Of a stretch of 20,124 nucleotides of DNA, positions 1 through 6,865 are shown piece after piece. The position numbers and the translations under genes were made by a program. The notes under the pieces are model-generated. The model ran no database searches, was not told the DNA's origin, and worked only from the letters and a program-made list of their open reading frames with translations. Source of the DNA: Bdellovibrionales bacterium (GTDB taxonomy: Bacteria > Bdellovibrionota > UBA2428); NCBI GenBank assembly GCA_018266335.1, contig JAFEAR010000141.1, forward strand, positions 1 through 20,124, read 5' to 3'. Within the stretch, counting starts at the first letter, position 1, and each line of letters begins with the position of its first letter.

Positions 1-1
1 C

Positions 2-115
2 GAAAAAAGAACAGCTGAGCGAGAAGCCATTTTCCAAACGTTAGAGCGATTTTCGCTCATAACACGAACCAAGGGCCCCTTGGTGCTTCCGCCCAAACCG
101 GAAGTAATTACGTGA
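2..115 (+). CDS. Possible 3' end of an unknown gene entering from the left edge
   Basis: A reading frame is open from base 2 to a TGA at 113-115, giving about 37 residues with a charged, helix-like stretch followed by a proline-rich tail (…GPLVLPPKPEV…). No start lies inside the window, so it would be the C-terminus of a gene beginning upstream. I do not recognise a family. An open frame of this length occurs by chance fairly often, so this is weak. It ends where the sulfatase-modifying-like fragment begins, which fits a recombination joint between two unrelated sequences. Confidence 0.25.
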   Translation, partial: EKRTAEREAIFQTLERFSLITRTKGPLVLPPKPEVIT

Positions 116-167
116 ACACCACACGGAATCTGGCCGGGCGGCCAATGAAGTACCGCATCGCGTCACT

Positions 168-809
168 TTGACTCGTGATTTTGAAATGCAGGTTACTGAA
201 GTTACGCAGCTTCAATATTTTCTGGTTACAGGAACAAACCCGTCGATCTTCTTTTCCGGAGACAACACTTGTCCCAGAACGTACCGAGTGATCGATGGTA
301 CGGAGTTGTGTCCTAATAACCCCGTCGACCTTGTGTCGTGGAGGTCCGCACAAGCGTTCATCGAAGAATTGAACGAAGCCTCTGAAGATTATGTGTATCG
401 GCTTCCCACGGAAGCCGAGTGGGAATATGCAGCGCGAGCCGGAACCACCACGGCGTACTCATTTGGTGACGATCCCGCGCAGCTCACGCAGCACGGATGG
501 TACGACCGAAACTCGAACGTGCACACACACGAAGTGGCCTCGCTTCAGCCGAATCAAAACGGACTGTACGACATGTACGGCAACGTCTGGGAATGGGTGC
601 AGGACAAGTACGGCGACTATCCCGCAGGATTCGTCGTTGATCCTGCGGGTCCGGCTACGGGCGAATTTCGTGTCATCCGCGGCGGCTCATGGCTGTCCCG
701 CGAGCCCCAGTGGCTGCGTTCCGCCCAGCGTGAAAAGTATGAAGACAACGGCGGGCCGAGTAACCGAAATGATCACCTGGGCTTCCGATTGGCGAGAGTT
801 CCGAAGTAG
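168..809 (+). CDS. Formylglycine-generating-enzyme (SUMF1/FGE) family protein, 5'-truncated
   Basis: The 213 residues carry the hallmarks of the FGE-sulfatase fold: TEVTQ (residues 10-14), RLPTEAEWEYAARAG (78-92), the YGNVWEW turn (137-143), RVIRGGSW (168-175) and a closing LGFR (204-207). The only start is a TTG at 168 with no convincing Shine-Dalgarno. Family homology continues upstream in the same frame (a DE-PHRVTL-like stretch) as far as a TAA at 105-107, but the usual N-terminal F-x-MGS segment is found in no frame. The gene therefore looks cut at its 5' end. After GGSW the two cysteines used by true formylglycine-generating enzymes are absent (serine and tryptophan lie in that region), so sulfatase activation is unlikely. 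Many bacterial paralogs of this fold serve other roles, such as C-type-lectin-like binding. It may be a pseudogene. Confidence 0.75.
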   Translation: MTRDFEMQVTEVTQLQYFLVTGTNPSIFFSGDNTCPRTYRVIDGTELCPNNPVDLVSWRSAQAFIEELNEASEDYVYRLPTEAEWEYAARAGTTTAYSFGDDPAQLTQHGWYDRNSNVHTHEVASLQPNQNGLYDMYGNVWEWVQDKYGDYPAGFVVDPAGPATGEFRVIRGGSWLSREPQWLRSAQREKYEDNGGPSNRNDHLGFRLARVPK

Positions 810-862
810 CCGAGCTGTCGAAGCTTATCGGCAAACCGCCTGGTAACCGCGGGCTATTTGAA

Positions 863-1231
863 TCAGTGCGAGGCGGCCTTGTCTGTTTCGTTCTTGTTGG
901 ATGCCAAAGGATCAACATCTTTAGGCCCCAAGAAAGCACCGTACTCCCGAATCATGCAGGCCTCCGAAAAGGGAATGCGAAAGGTACTTGCGTAGGTACT
1001 TCCCTCTAACTCCCATCCTTCGTCCCAAGAATCAATCTCTGTTCGGCTGAATCGAAGTCTTCGACCAAGCTTTCTCGCAGGAACAAGCCCCCGGTGCACC
1101 GCGATTCGCAGTGCATTTGGAGTCTGCAAGTAGCTTGCTGCTGCCTTCGTATCCAGCCAGCCAATAGCTGTGTCGCGGACCGTACCCCTTGTTGCCCATC
1201 TCTTCTCCCATGAGCTGCCCCTCCTTGTCAT
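863..1231 (-). CDS. Excisionase-type helix-turn-helix DNA-binding protein
   Basis: The central part reads WLDTKAAASYL, then NALRIAVHRG, then KLGRRLRFSRTEIDSW. This is the winged-helix pattern of excisionase/MerR-like small regulators (HTH_17 type), in which a lysine-glycine-arginine turn precedes the recognition wing. The flanking N- and C-terminal stretches are not recognised. I place the start at the ATG at 1231, which is preceded by a GGGA 5 bases upstream; an in-frame GTG at 1321 would add 30 residues of low-complexity character. A much stronger AGGAGG (1220-1225) sits 8 bases before an out-of-frame ATG at 1211, and a CCAG tandem duplication (1153-1163) separates that frame from the helix-turn-helix. 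The gene may therefore be frameshifted. Such proteins commonly accompany mobile elements, and an IS3 remnant lies next to it. Confidence 0.6.
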   Translation of the reverse strand: MTRRGSSWEKRWATRGTVRDTAIGWLDTKAAASYLQTPNALRIAVHRGLVPARKLGRRLRFSRTEIDSWDEGWELEGSTYASTFRIPFSEACMIREYGAFLGPKDVDPLASNKNETDKAASH

Positions 1232-1332
1232 GGTTTCCCTGTCTGATCCTTTACCCGCCGAGCCAAACTTCGTTCTCTTACATATCCTCGTACCTCCCCG
1301 TTCATTGTCGTTACCAACCACTAGGTTTCTGA

Positions 1333-1488
1333 GAGCAGAACAGACGGGAGAGTAAGGAGAAGTACGGCGGCATGGAGGCCTCCGACCTCAGGCGGCCGAA
1401 AGAACTCGAAGCCGAAAACACCAAACTCAAACGGATGGTCGATGAGATTGTTTTTGAATGGGAGCCCGCCAAAGCGTCGGGACTGTGA
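1333..1488 (+). mobile_element. IS3-family OrfA transposase remnant (C-terminal part)
   Basis: The frame from 1333 to the TGA at 1486-1488 translates to a stretch containing KYGGMEASDLRRPKELEAEN followed by TKLKRMVDE. That is the C-terminal leucine-zipper signature of IS3-family OrfA proteins (typically KYGGM…RLKELE.EN.RLKR). The N-terminal helix-turn-helix of OrfA is missing, the expected L in RLKELE is P here, and no OrfB integrase frame follows, so the element is dead. I see no terminal inverted repeats. Confidence 0.65.
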
Positions 1489-1753
1489 GCCTTCTACTGT
1501 ATCGAGTGCGTCCCCGAAAGTTGGATTTCGTTCAAAAATTGGCGGATTCGGCGGGGAATGAAGAAATTCAGGTGCCCGGCGGCAAAGTAAGACACGAGTA
1601 AGACTTCATTTTTCGCTTCGCCCAAACCCAATCTTACGTTTCGACTGAATCTGAGGCGCGACGAGTTCGCGGATCGCCTGAAAGACTCGATTGCGGAGCA
1701 CAGATTCTTCCTCCTCAGTCGCGCAGTGCGGGACTTTGGGCTACAGTGCTGCC
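1489..1753. other. Region without a supported gene
   Basis: Downstream of the OrfA scrap no frame gives recognisable protein sequence, and no OrfB DDE motif was found. The stretch just before the next gene shows no strong promoter or Shine-Dalgarno. It is probably decayed insertion-sequence DNA plus the leader of the following exported-protein gene. Confidence 0.4.
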
Positions 1754-2242
1754 ATGGATAAACGACTTTTTGTACTCGCAGCCGCGCTCATCACTTCGTC
1801 GATAGCTCAGGCCGAGACGATCCGAGCGAAGATTCTTGTTCGCTTTGAACAATGCAAACTTCTCCATGGTCACAAGCAATCCTGCTGGGGGTATGAACCT
1901 GATGCAGAGACAGTGATCATAGAAACGCGCCGAGTCCGATTCGGAAACTTGGATGTGGAAGTCGGTCGTTACGAAGCGGACTACAGAACGGGCTGTCCGA
2001 CGCATCTTTTTCTTGAAGTGCGAAAAATTCTGACGCCCGGAGACGTTCGTTACGAAGTGGTAGGTCGCCTCCGCTACTCCAACGGGGGAGCGGATATTGT
2101 CGAGACGGGCGCTCAGCTTGAATCGATACACAGTCCTTCTATTGAAGGGGACATTATGCAGCCCAGTTGCGGGGAACCGCGGGCGGGAGAGTCCTACGGA
2201 ACACTACCGTCTCTTGGACTCCAGAAATTGGAGATCCGGTGA
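1754..2242 (+). CDS. Exported protein of unknown function
   Basis: Starting at the ATG at 1754 gives 162 residues with a clear Sec signal peptide: MDKR, a hydrophobic core LFVLAAALITSS, then an AQA cleavage site before ET at about residue 20-21. The frame extends upstream to a TTG at 1691, but that would bury the signal peptide inside the protein, so I reject it. The mature protein has four cysteines (in the QCKL, SCWG, GCPT and SCGE contexts) that could form two disulfides in the periplasm. I recognise no family. The stop codon overlaps the GTG start of the leucine-rich-repeat gene in a GTGA arrangement, so the two are probably co-translated and work together outside the cytoplasm. Confidence 0.7.
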   Translation: MDKRLFVLAAALITSSIAQAETIRAKILVRFEQCKLLHGHKQSCWGYEPDAETVIIETRRVRFGNLDVEVGRYEADYRTGCPTHLFLEVRKILTPGDVRYEVVGRLRYSNGGADIVETGAQLESIHSPSIEGDIMQPSCGEPRAGESYGTLPSLGLQKLEIR

Positions 2243-3420
2243 AAACCTTAGCGCAAGCATTTGTTCTGTCGATGTTCGTTTCAACTCAAGGATACGGCGC
2301 GGCTCGGCCTTTTTGCGATCGAACGCCTCAAGTGGTGTTTCGGATTCTGAGTCTATTGCCCGAGGCCGACTATGATTGCCGAGCCGTCACGCCCGAGATG
2401 CTCTCATCAATTTCCGATGTCGGGTCGTACGGAGGACGTTCGCTATGGTGGGATCTTCACGCCCTCAACATTCATGAATTGAAAGCAGGAGACTTCGACG
2501 GAATTCGGCAGGGGAGCTACATCTCATGGTTCGGAGGGGACTTTTCGGGGAATTTTCTGTCGCGTATCGAGTCGCGCATGATCCCAAACGTGCCTGATCT
2601 CAATTTTTCGCACAATCAACTGCGTTATTTGGGAGTCGGCGCGATTCCCGAAGGGTCCCTTTCGAAGAGGATCAACTTGAGCCACAATCGGTTGGACGAA
2701 ACTTCATTTGAGGAGGGCTGGGCTCGCGCCGCTGAAGTCGAAAAAGCTGATTTAAGCCACAATCTGATTCGTCAAATCGTGCCAGCGATGATTCCTCCTC
2801 CGGATTTTATCGAAAGCAACTCGGGAGGGGAAGTCAGGCAGAAGATGAATTTTAGCTGGAACCAGATCACCGCGCTTCCGGCGTCTTTTGTTGATCTGTT
2901 TCCGCGCGATCGCATCGGAGAGTTGGTTCTTGATTTCGACCACAATCAGCTGAAGTCGATCGACGGGCCGATCGTTTCGGATCTCGGGAAAGTCTGTCTC
3001 GAGATCAGTTACGAGTCCAATCAGATCGAGAGCCTCTCATCTGGGCTTTTCGAAATTCCCGAGCAGCAAAAGTACTGGGAGTTTTCTATGAATCTGAATC
3101 GAAATCGTCTCACTCGCATTCCGGCGCTTCTGTTTCGGGATAGAAACCGCGTTAGACATAACTTTGGGATTACGCTCAGTTTCTTGTTCGAGAAAAACCA
3201 GATCCGAGAAGTGTCGGCACCCGCCTTCGAGTCTGTAAATAGAACGCCTCTCAGCCTCTATATTTCTTTTCGCGACAACCAACTGGAAGATTTCCCGGCC
3301 GGCTACGTAGACCTCTCGGTCATGAAGTATTTCGAGCTAGATCTTAGGGGCAATCCGCTGTCGGAGGCGGTGAAGTCACGCCTTCGTGCCGAGTACGGCA
3401 ATCGAGTTCTGCTCGATTGA
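2239..3420 (+). CDS. Exported leucine-rich-repeat protein
   Basis: I choose the GTG at 2239 because GGAG lies 5 bases upstream, it overlaps the previous stop (GTGA), and it opens directly on a signal peptide (VKTLAQAFVLSMFVSTQGYG, then A-A-R). The 393-residue product has an N-terminal region of about 115 residues followed by roughly ten irregular leucine-rich repeats of 24-34 residues to the C-terminus. Each repeat shows the LxFSHNQL or LxLSHNRL core; the Asn of the N-ladder is kept in every unit (SHNQ, SHNR, SHNL, SWNQ, DHNQ, ESNQ, NRNR, EKNQ, RDNQ, RGNP). Such repeats make protein-binding solenoids. With a signal peptide it should sit in the periplasm or on the surface. The partner ligand is unknown. 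Confidence 0.85.
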   Translation: MKTLAQAFVLSMFVSTQGYGAARPFCDRTPQVVFRILSLLPEADYDCRAVTPEMLSSISDVGSYGGRSLWWDLHALNIHELKAGDFDGIRQGSYISWFGGDFSGNFLSRIESRMIPNVPDLNFSHNQLRYLGVGAIPEGSLSKRINLSHNRLDETSFEEGWARAAEVEKADLSHNLIRQIVPAMIPPPDFIESNSGGEVRQKMNFSWNQITALPASFVDLFPRDRIGELVLDFDHNQLKSIDGPIVSDLGKVCLEISYESNQIESLSSGLFEIPEQQKYWEFSMNLNRNRLTRIPALLFRDRNRVRHNFGITLSFLFEKNQIREVSAPAFESVNRTPLSLYISFRDNQLEDFPAGYVDLSVMKYFELDLRGNPLSEAVKSRLRAEYGNRVLLD

Positions 3421-3557
3421 GCGCAGGATCTCGTTCGAGCTCTGGCAATCACGGTATTTGATGATCCGGATGCTTTGGGTCCGGCGCCGGCAGGGCGTAC
3501 GCACCAAAGCTATGGGCGATTCACAAGAAGAAGTTCTTCGAGGTAATCATCTTCCCT

Positions 3558-3881
3558 CTACCCAGACCTGGAGTTGCCCCTTATTCGAGCGGACATTTTC
3601 CGATCTGACCGGGAGTCAGAAGATGATAAGGAGAATGTCGACACCATGGCCGTCAGCACGGAGGCCACCGAGGCTTCGGCAAGCCCCACGGCAAGGGCGT
3701 CCGCTTCTCTAGGAAGCAGCGCCTTCACCGCGGTCAATTGCGCACCTTTGGCCACCGCGCGCGCGAGCACGGGCCAAACACCAAAAGCGCCCAACCCTAC
3801 CCCCGCCCCCAACGAGACTGCGAGTCCCAGCCAGGGGCTTTCTTGGTAGAGATCTTCTATGCGGCGCTTGAGGTCGGACAT
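3558..3881 (-). CDS. Small glycine-rich membrane protein, end of stress-like cluster
   Basis: A 107-residue protein. A short charged N-terminal helix (SDLKRRIEDLYQ) is followed by a glycine-rich hydrophobic segment at about residues 18-42 that could cross the membrane, then an alanine-rich helix near 50-85. The last 25 residues are serine- and arginine-rich with no obvious structure, so the C-terminus may have drifted or been replaced. The ATG lies 1 base after the stop of the ElaB-like gene, and GGAAG in the end of that gene serves as ribosome site. It is therefore co-translated with the ElaB-like gene. The family is unknown. Confidence 0.65.
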   Translation of the reverse strand: MSDLKRRIEDLYQESPWLGLAVSLGAGVGLGAFGVWPVLARAVAKGAQLTAVKALLPREADALAVGLAEASVASVLTAMVSTFSLSSSDSRSDRKMSARIRGNSRSG

Positions 3882-3882
3882 A

Positions 3883-4167
3883 TTAGGATTCTTCGGAATT
3901 CGAAAACAGGTAACGACCTACGGCCCAGCCAATACCCACGGCGGCGGCCGTTACGAGTAAGGGATTTTTACGAATAAATTTTTCCGCAGAACCAGTCGCT
4001 CGTGTCATTTCGGTACGGGCCATTTTGTAGCCAGAGCTCATTTTATTCGAAACACTGTCGGCAGCACCTTCAACGGCGTCGATCGCATTCGGAATAAATT
4101 TAGACGCCTTGTCCGTGAGACTCGAGGCGATGTCGTTGACTTTGTTAAGTTGGTTATTGTTTTGCAT
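3883..4167 (-). CDS. DUF883/ElaB-YqjD-like membrane-anchored protein
   Basis: The 94 residues start with an Asn/Gln-rich segment, continue as an amphipathic helix with alternating charged and small residues (residues about 10-60), and end with a basic FIRKNP motif. A C-terminal transmembrane helix then runs LLVTAAAVGIGWAVGRYLF. That layout (long helix, R-x-N-P, glycine-rich C-terminal anchor) is characteristic of DUF883 proteins. Their E. coli members ElaB and YqjD sit on the inner membrane in stationary phase and bind ribosomes. AGGAGA lies 9 bases before the ATG. A stress or stationary-phase role is inferred from the family. Confidence 0.75.
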   Translation of the reverse strand: MQNNNQLNKVNDIASSLTDKASKFIPNAIDAVEGAADSVSNKMSSGYKMARTEMTRATGSAEKFIRKNPLLVTAAAVGIGWAVGRYLFSNSEES

Positions 4168-4238
4168 GACTTGTTTTCTCCTGTGATGATTTCACTAAAA
4201 AATTAGACCATTGATGAACGAAACTTGGGCGCGCGCCC

Positions 4239-4421
4239 CTAGGGCTGCATGCGCGGCGGACGACCAGTGAAAATATGGACCAAGCCACTGATCACGGCCA
4301 AAATTAAAAATATACCAATCAGCATGCGAGCGATGTCCATAGACAAACCCGCGATGCCGGTCGCCCCCAGAGCAAAAGCCACGAGGGCCAAGACAAGAAA
4401 CGAGAGCGCAATCCGTAACAT
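4239..4421 (-). CDS. DUF1328/YtjA-like small membrane protein
   Basis: Sixty residues with two hydrophobic helices: LRIALSFLVLALVAFALG at the N-terminus and a second from about residue 31 to 51, joined by a short GIAGLSMDIAR loop. This matches the DUF1328 (YtjA) family in length and layout; members typically have the pattern F.FL.iAliA..LGFtGIAg in the first half. AGGAGT is 7 bases upstream of the ATG, in the 17-base gap after the preceding coiled-coil gene, so the two form an operon. The function of the family is unknown, but it is often found with envelope-stress genes. The stop codon abuts a perfect 12-base GC palindrome (4227-4238). Confidence 0.8.
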   Translation of the reverse strand: MLRIALSFLVLALVAFALGATGIAGLSMDIARMLIGIFLILAVISGLVHIFTGRPPRMQP

Positions 4422-4437
4422 TTTTTTGACTCCTTTT

Positions 4438-4746
4438 TTAGTGCGAAAGCTTATCGGTGGCTTTGTCGAAATTTTCCGAAACGTAATTACTCAAATCGCC
4501 CCAGGCCTTTTGAGCCTTTTCTTTTACTTTTTCGAAAGAATCACCGGCCGCAGCTTTAACTTGCTCCAACTCTTTCTGGAAGGCCGACTGCTTCTCTTCA
4601 AAACTTTCGAGTTGCTGGTGGTAGTCAACCCGAACATTGGCCGCTCCCTTGCTAACTTTTGCCTTCAGCAACTCCATGCGTGCGCCGAGCTCCTTGAGCT
4701 GGCTATTCATTTTGTCGATGTAAGCTTCCTTTAATCCGTCATTCAT
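4438..4746 (-). CDS. Soluble coiled-coil protein, first gene of stress-like cluster
   Basis: A 102-residue, highly charged protein without signal peptide or membrane segment. From about residue 5 to 85 it shows near-continuous helix with heptad-like spacing (MNSQLKELGARMELLKAK, then LESFEEKQSAFQKELEQVK), which predicts a coiled coil. The C-terminal part (KAWGDLSNYVSENFDKATDKL) is amphipathic and recalls phasin- or CsbD-like stress proteins, without a firm match. AAGGAG sits 8 bases before the ATG, a strong ribosome site suggesting high expression. It leads the four-gene minus-strand cluster. Confidence 0.75.
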   Translation of the reverse strand: MNDGLKEAYIDKMNSQLKELGARMELLKAKVSKGAANVRVDYHQQLESFEEKQSAFQKELEQVKAAAGDSFEKVKEKAQKAWGDLSNYVSENFDKATDKLSH

Positions 4747-4860
4747 ATACGACTCCTTCTGTATGCATCGCTGTCGATGTACGAGCAGAGTAGTCCCATC
4801 ACTCCCAGCAACTAAGTTAAGTTTTACAAAGAAAATCCAACAGCTCAGAATGCGGGCCCC

Positions 4861-4899
4861 AAAAACAAAAATCCCCGATGGCCGAAGCCACCGGGGATT
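4861..4899 (-). terminator. Rho-independent terminator of the lipoprotein gene
   Basis: On the minus strand an 8-base stem AATCCCCG/CGGGGATT (4870-4877 with 4892-4899) is extended past one mismatch by GGCT-type pairing (4879-4882 with 4887-4890) around a TTCG tetraloop. It is followed by TTTTGTTTTT (4861-4869). It lies about 35 bases after the lipoprotein stop and insulates the stress cluster downstream. Confidence 0.9.
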
Positions 4900-4932
4900 A
4901 GAATCGCAGCTAAATGCGGCGATGATTGCGGA

Positions 4933-6099
4933 TTAGGGAGCCACGGCCGTAAAGATCGTGTCCTCGGTGTAAGAGTTCGTCATCGTATCGGCCGGAGTCG
5001 ACCAGCTCGTGGCACCCACGCGCGAGTAAGCATCGCTGAGCACCGTTGCACTCGACACGGCCGTGCCCGTTAGCGTGCAGCTCAGGCTATCATCCGTCGC
5101 AACGGTTCCGTTCGAAACGTTCACGCACGCCTGACCAGCATAGTCCGCGGTTTGATCAGAATCGAAACTAAGCGCAAAAGTACCGCCAGCATTCGGTTTA
5201 CCGGTCAAGGTGTAGGAAACACGATTGCCAGTGGAGCCGTAGTAGGTAGCAAGCTTACCGATGTCATTGGTTTGGTCGTAGTACAAGCGATGGAAGTAAA
5301 GGTTGGAGCCATTGCTTCCGCTGTAGTACTCAACTTTCAAGACTTTGGTCGCCAAATTCAAAGCTACGATCGTACGGCTATCAAAGGTTGCCTGGTCCTC
5401 AATATCCAAAATATTGATTTCCGAGCTATTGTACCGCATATAAAAGTACTGGGTTGCGCCGCCCGAGCCCGACATAGCTTCCGGCAAAGTCATAACCACT
5501 TTGCGATCATAATAGGTGGTATCGGAAGGATTCGAAATCACTGCTCCAATTTCGATAGGTGGCGTAATCGAACCCATGTAGGTTGCGTCGGCCTCGGACA
5601 TGCCACACTTCTCTTTCATCTTGGTTAGCGCTTCCGAGGTGAGCTTCATCGTCACCGTGCCAACGTTCGGATAACCCGTCGCCGAATCAATATCCGCACC
5701 CACCTGAGTCAGAGCACAGCCGATCATCATGGCGTTGTTGAAACGGCCAAATACGTTCAGCGCAAACTGACGACCATGACCATCATCACCCACTGCGGAC
5801 GGATCCAGTTGTTTACCCATGTATTCTTTAATCGAAACGCTAGACCCCGAGCCATCAGGCAAAGCAACCGTACCCGAATCCCATGCACTGCCAAAAGCGG
5901 TAAACAAGTGAAGCCCACTCTTGGATCGAGATACGAACGAGGAAGCTGTAGGGTCGAGCTTCTTCATATCTTCCATGGTTGTGCTCACCGTGCCAAGGGC
6001 ATCGACGAAGGTTGTACCGCTACTGCTGCTACTCTTGCCGCAACCAGCCGAAAGGGCCATCGCCGTAAGGCAGCCAAGCGCACCTAATTTATGATTCAT
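4933..6099 (-). CDS. Lipoprotein of unknown function
   Basis: I start at the ATG at 6099, because GGGGAGAG lies just upstream and it opens on a lipoprotein signal (MNHKLGALGCLTAMALSAGC), with the lipobox LSAGC and the lipidated cysteine at residue 20. A flexible GKSSSSSG linker follows. The frame extends upstream to 6141, but that adds a segment before the signal peptide. The mature part is about 368 residues, rich in Ser, Thr, Gly and Tyr with alternating hydrophobic strands, so it is probably β-rich. Three cysteines in the first half (IGCA, EKCG) and two near the end (QACV, LSCT) may form disulfides. I recognise no family. It is expected in the outer membrane. The gene is monocistronic, ending in a strong intrinsic terminator. 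Confidence 0.85.
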   Translation of the reverse strand: MNHKLGALGCLTAMALSAGCGKSSSSSGTTFVDALGTVSTTMEDMKKLDPTASSFVSRSKSGLHLFTAFGSAWDSGTVALPDGSGSSVSIKEYMGKQLDPSAVGDDGHGRQFALNVFGRFNNAMMIGCALTQVGADIDSATGYPNVGTVTMKLTSEALTKMKEKCGMSEADATYMGSITPPIEIGAVISNPSDTTYYDRKVVMTLPEAMSGSGGATQYFYMRYNSSEINILDIEDQATFDSRTIVALNLATKVLKVEYYSGSNGSNLYFHRLYYDQTNDIGKLATYYGSTGNRVSYTLTGKPNAGGTFALSFDSDQTADYAGQACVNVSNGTVATDDSLSCTLTGTAVSSATVLSDAYSRVGATSWSTPADTMTNSYTEDTIFTAVAP

Positions 6100-6143
6100 T
6101 TGATCTCTCCCCATATAAGTTAAAAATGAGTTACCAATCATGA

Positions 6144-6163
6144 GTCTAAAAAAATTTTTAGAC
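6144..6163. repeat. AT-rich perfect inverted repeat upstream of the lipoprotein gene
   Basis: GTCTAAAAA-AA-TTTTTAGAC is a 9-base perfect inverted repeat, centred about 55 bases before the lipoprotein ATG and directly adjacent to a CTTAACAAG copy at 6163-6171. It could be an operator or a small hairpin in the leader. It is too AT-rich and has no GC stem to act as a terminator for the gene upstream. Confidence 0.4.
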
Positions 6164-6171
6164 TTAACAAG
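6163..6171. promoter_or_regulatory. CTTAACAAG motif, copy 1 (upstream of lipoprotein gene)
   Basis: This is an exact copy of the nonamer that also occurs twice upstream of the 3D-domain gene. It lies about 64 bases before the lipoprotein ATG, where a regulator would bind. The shared-regulator idea is an inference from repetition. Confidence 0.35.
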
Positions 6172-6247
6172 ATCAAGAAAGTGAGAATTAACTTATGCGG
6201 CAGCAACCTTTTGACGCCGCCTCAACAACATGATCAAGATCAAATTT

Positions 6248-6865
6248 TCAGCGGGCGCAGTTGCCTTTAACGGGCTCCTGCACCAAATCGATGGTCACGG
6301 TGTGAGTGTCGTTGATGCCTGCCGCGTGCAGTTGATCTGCGGCACGTTTGCCCGCGCCGACGAATAAATCTATGTGCCGACCAACGATTGCGCCACCGCG
6401 ATCTTCTGCGCGCCAGAGTCCATCGTGAATACTGCCATCGGCTAGCTTCATGCCAACAGTTTCCCGAATACGCACCACTGCCCCCAGGGGGATAACATTC
6501 GGGTCAACCGCAATGGTGCGCATGGGAGTCAGGCCACAGGTTCCCACACCGTCACCAAAGGGGTGATTGGCCAAGCGGTAACGAATCGTTCCACCGACCA
6601 TACCGGCGTAGTTAAGCACCCGGCCGTCGAGCAACTTGCCCGAACCTTCGATATCGATGTCGCGTTTGAAGTTGTGCGAGACGTCCGCCAGCTCCTTGCC
6701 CTTCATGTCGTAAAGGCTGCAGGTGCGGGGTTCATTGGAGTGATCGGCCTCCATGGTGAGGCGGTACCAGGTACTTTTGAATTTCCCCAGGGGGCGGGGG
6801 GCAGCCTGTGCCGCGAAAACGAAACATGTGGAGAGGGTGAGAGTTAGTTTTTTGCTTAACTTCAT
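6248..6865 (-). CDS. Secreted 3D-domain (MltA-like) cell-wall protein
   Basis: This 205-residue protein begins with a Sec signal peptide (MKLSKK, hydrophobic LTLTLSTCFVFA, cleavage after AQA near residue 21). The C-terminal half is a 3D domain named for three aspartates: VDPNVIPLG (Asp121), AEDRGGAI (Asp155) and HIDLFVG (Asp166) are all present. In MltA and Rpf/YabE-type proteins this fold cleaves or binds the glycan strands of peptidoglycan. The N-terminal MltA domain is absent, so it is a stand-alone 3D protein; a role in periplasmic cell-wall remodelling is inferred. The start codon directly follows a run of eight G with no ordinary Shine-Dalgarno, and another ATG precedes that run out of frame. 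Confidence 0.85.
   Translation of the reverse strand: MKLSKKLTLTLSTCFVFAAQAAPRPLGKFKSTWYRLTMEADHSNEPRTCSLYDMKGKELADVSHNFKRDIDIEGSGKLLDGRVLNYAGMVGGTIRYRLANHPFGDGVGTCGLTPMRTIAVDPNVIPLGAVVRIRETVGMKLADGSIHDGLWRAEDRGGAIVGRHIDLFVGAGKRAADQLHAAGINDTHTVTIDLVQEPVKGNCAR

Noticed and set aside
108..353. Minus-strand open frame opposite the FGE-like gene
   Set aside because: It is a shadow of a clearly recognisable domain on the plus strand and has no family features.
1715..2131. Minus-strand open frame of 138 codons
   Set aside because: It lies opposite the exported protein with a good signal peptide; its composition is basic and unstructured, as in shadow frames.
3386..3712. Plus-strand open frame bridging the end of the leucine-rich-repeat gene and the opposite small gene
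   Set aside because: Low-complexity Arg/Pro/Ser product with no ribosome site; the bases 3421-3557 show no recognisable gene or terminator.
4249..4734. Plus-strand 161-codon frame
   Set aside because: It is antisense to two small genes with strong ribosome sites and recognisable layouts (DUF1328 and coiled coil).
6180..6247. Possible terminator (GCGGC…GCCGC) after the 3D-domain gene
   Set aside because: The stem is only five bases with a 14-base loop and no U-tract on the minus strand.
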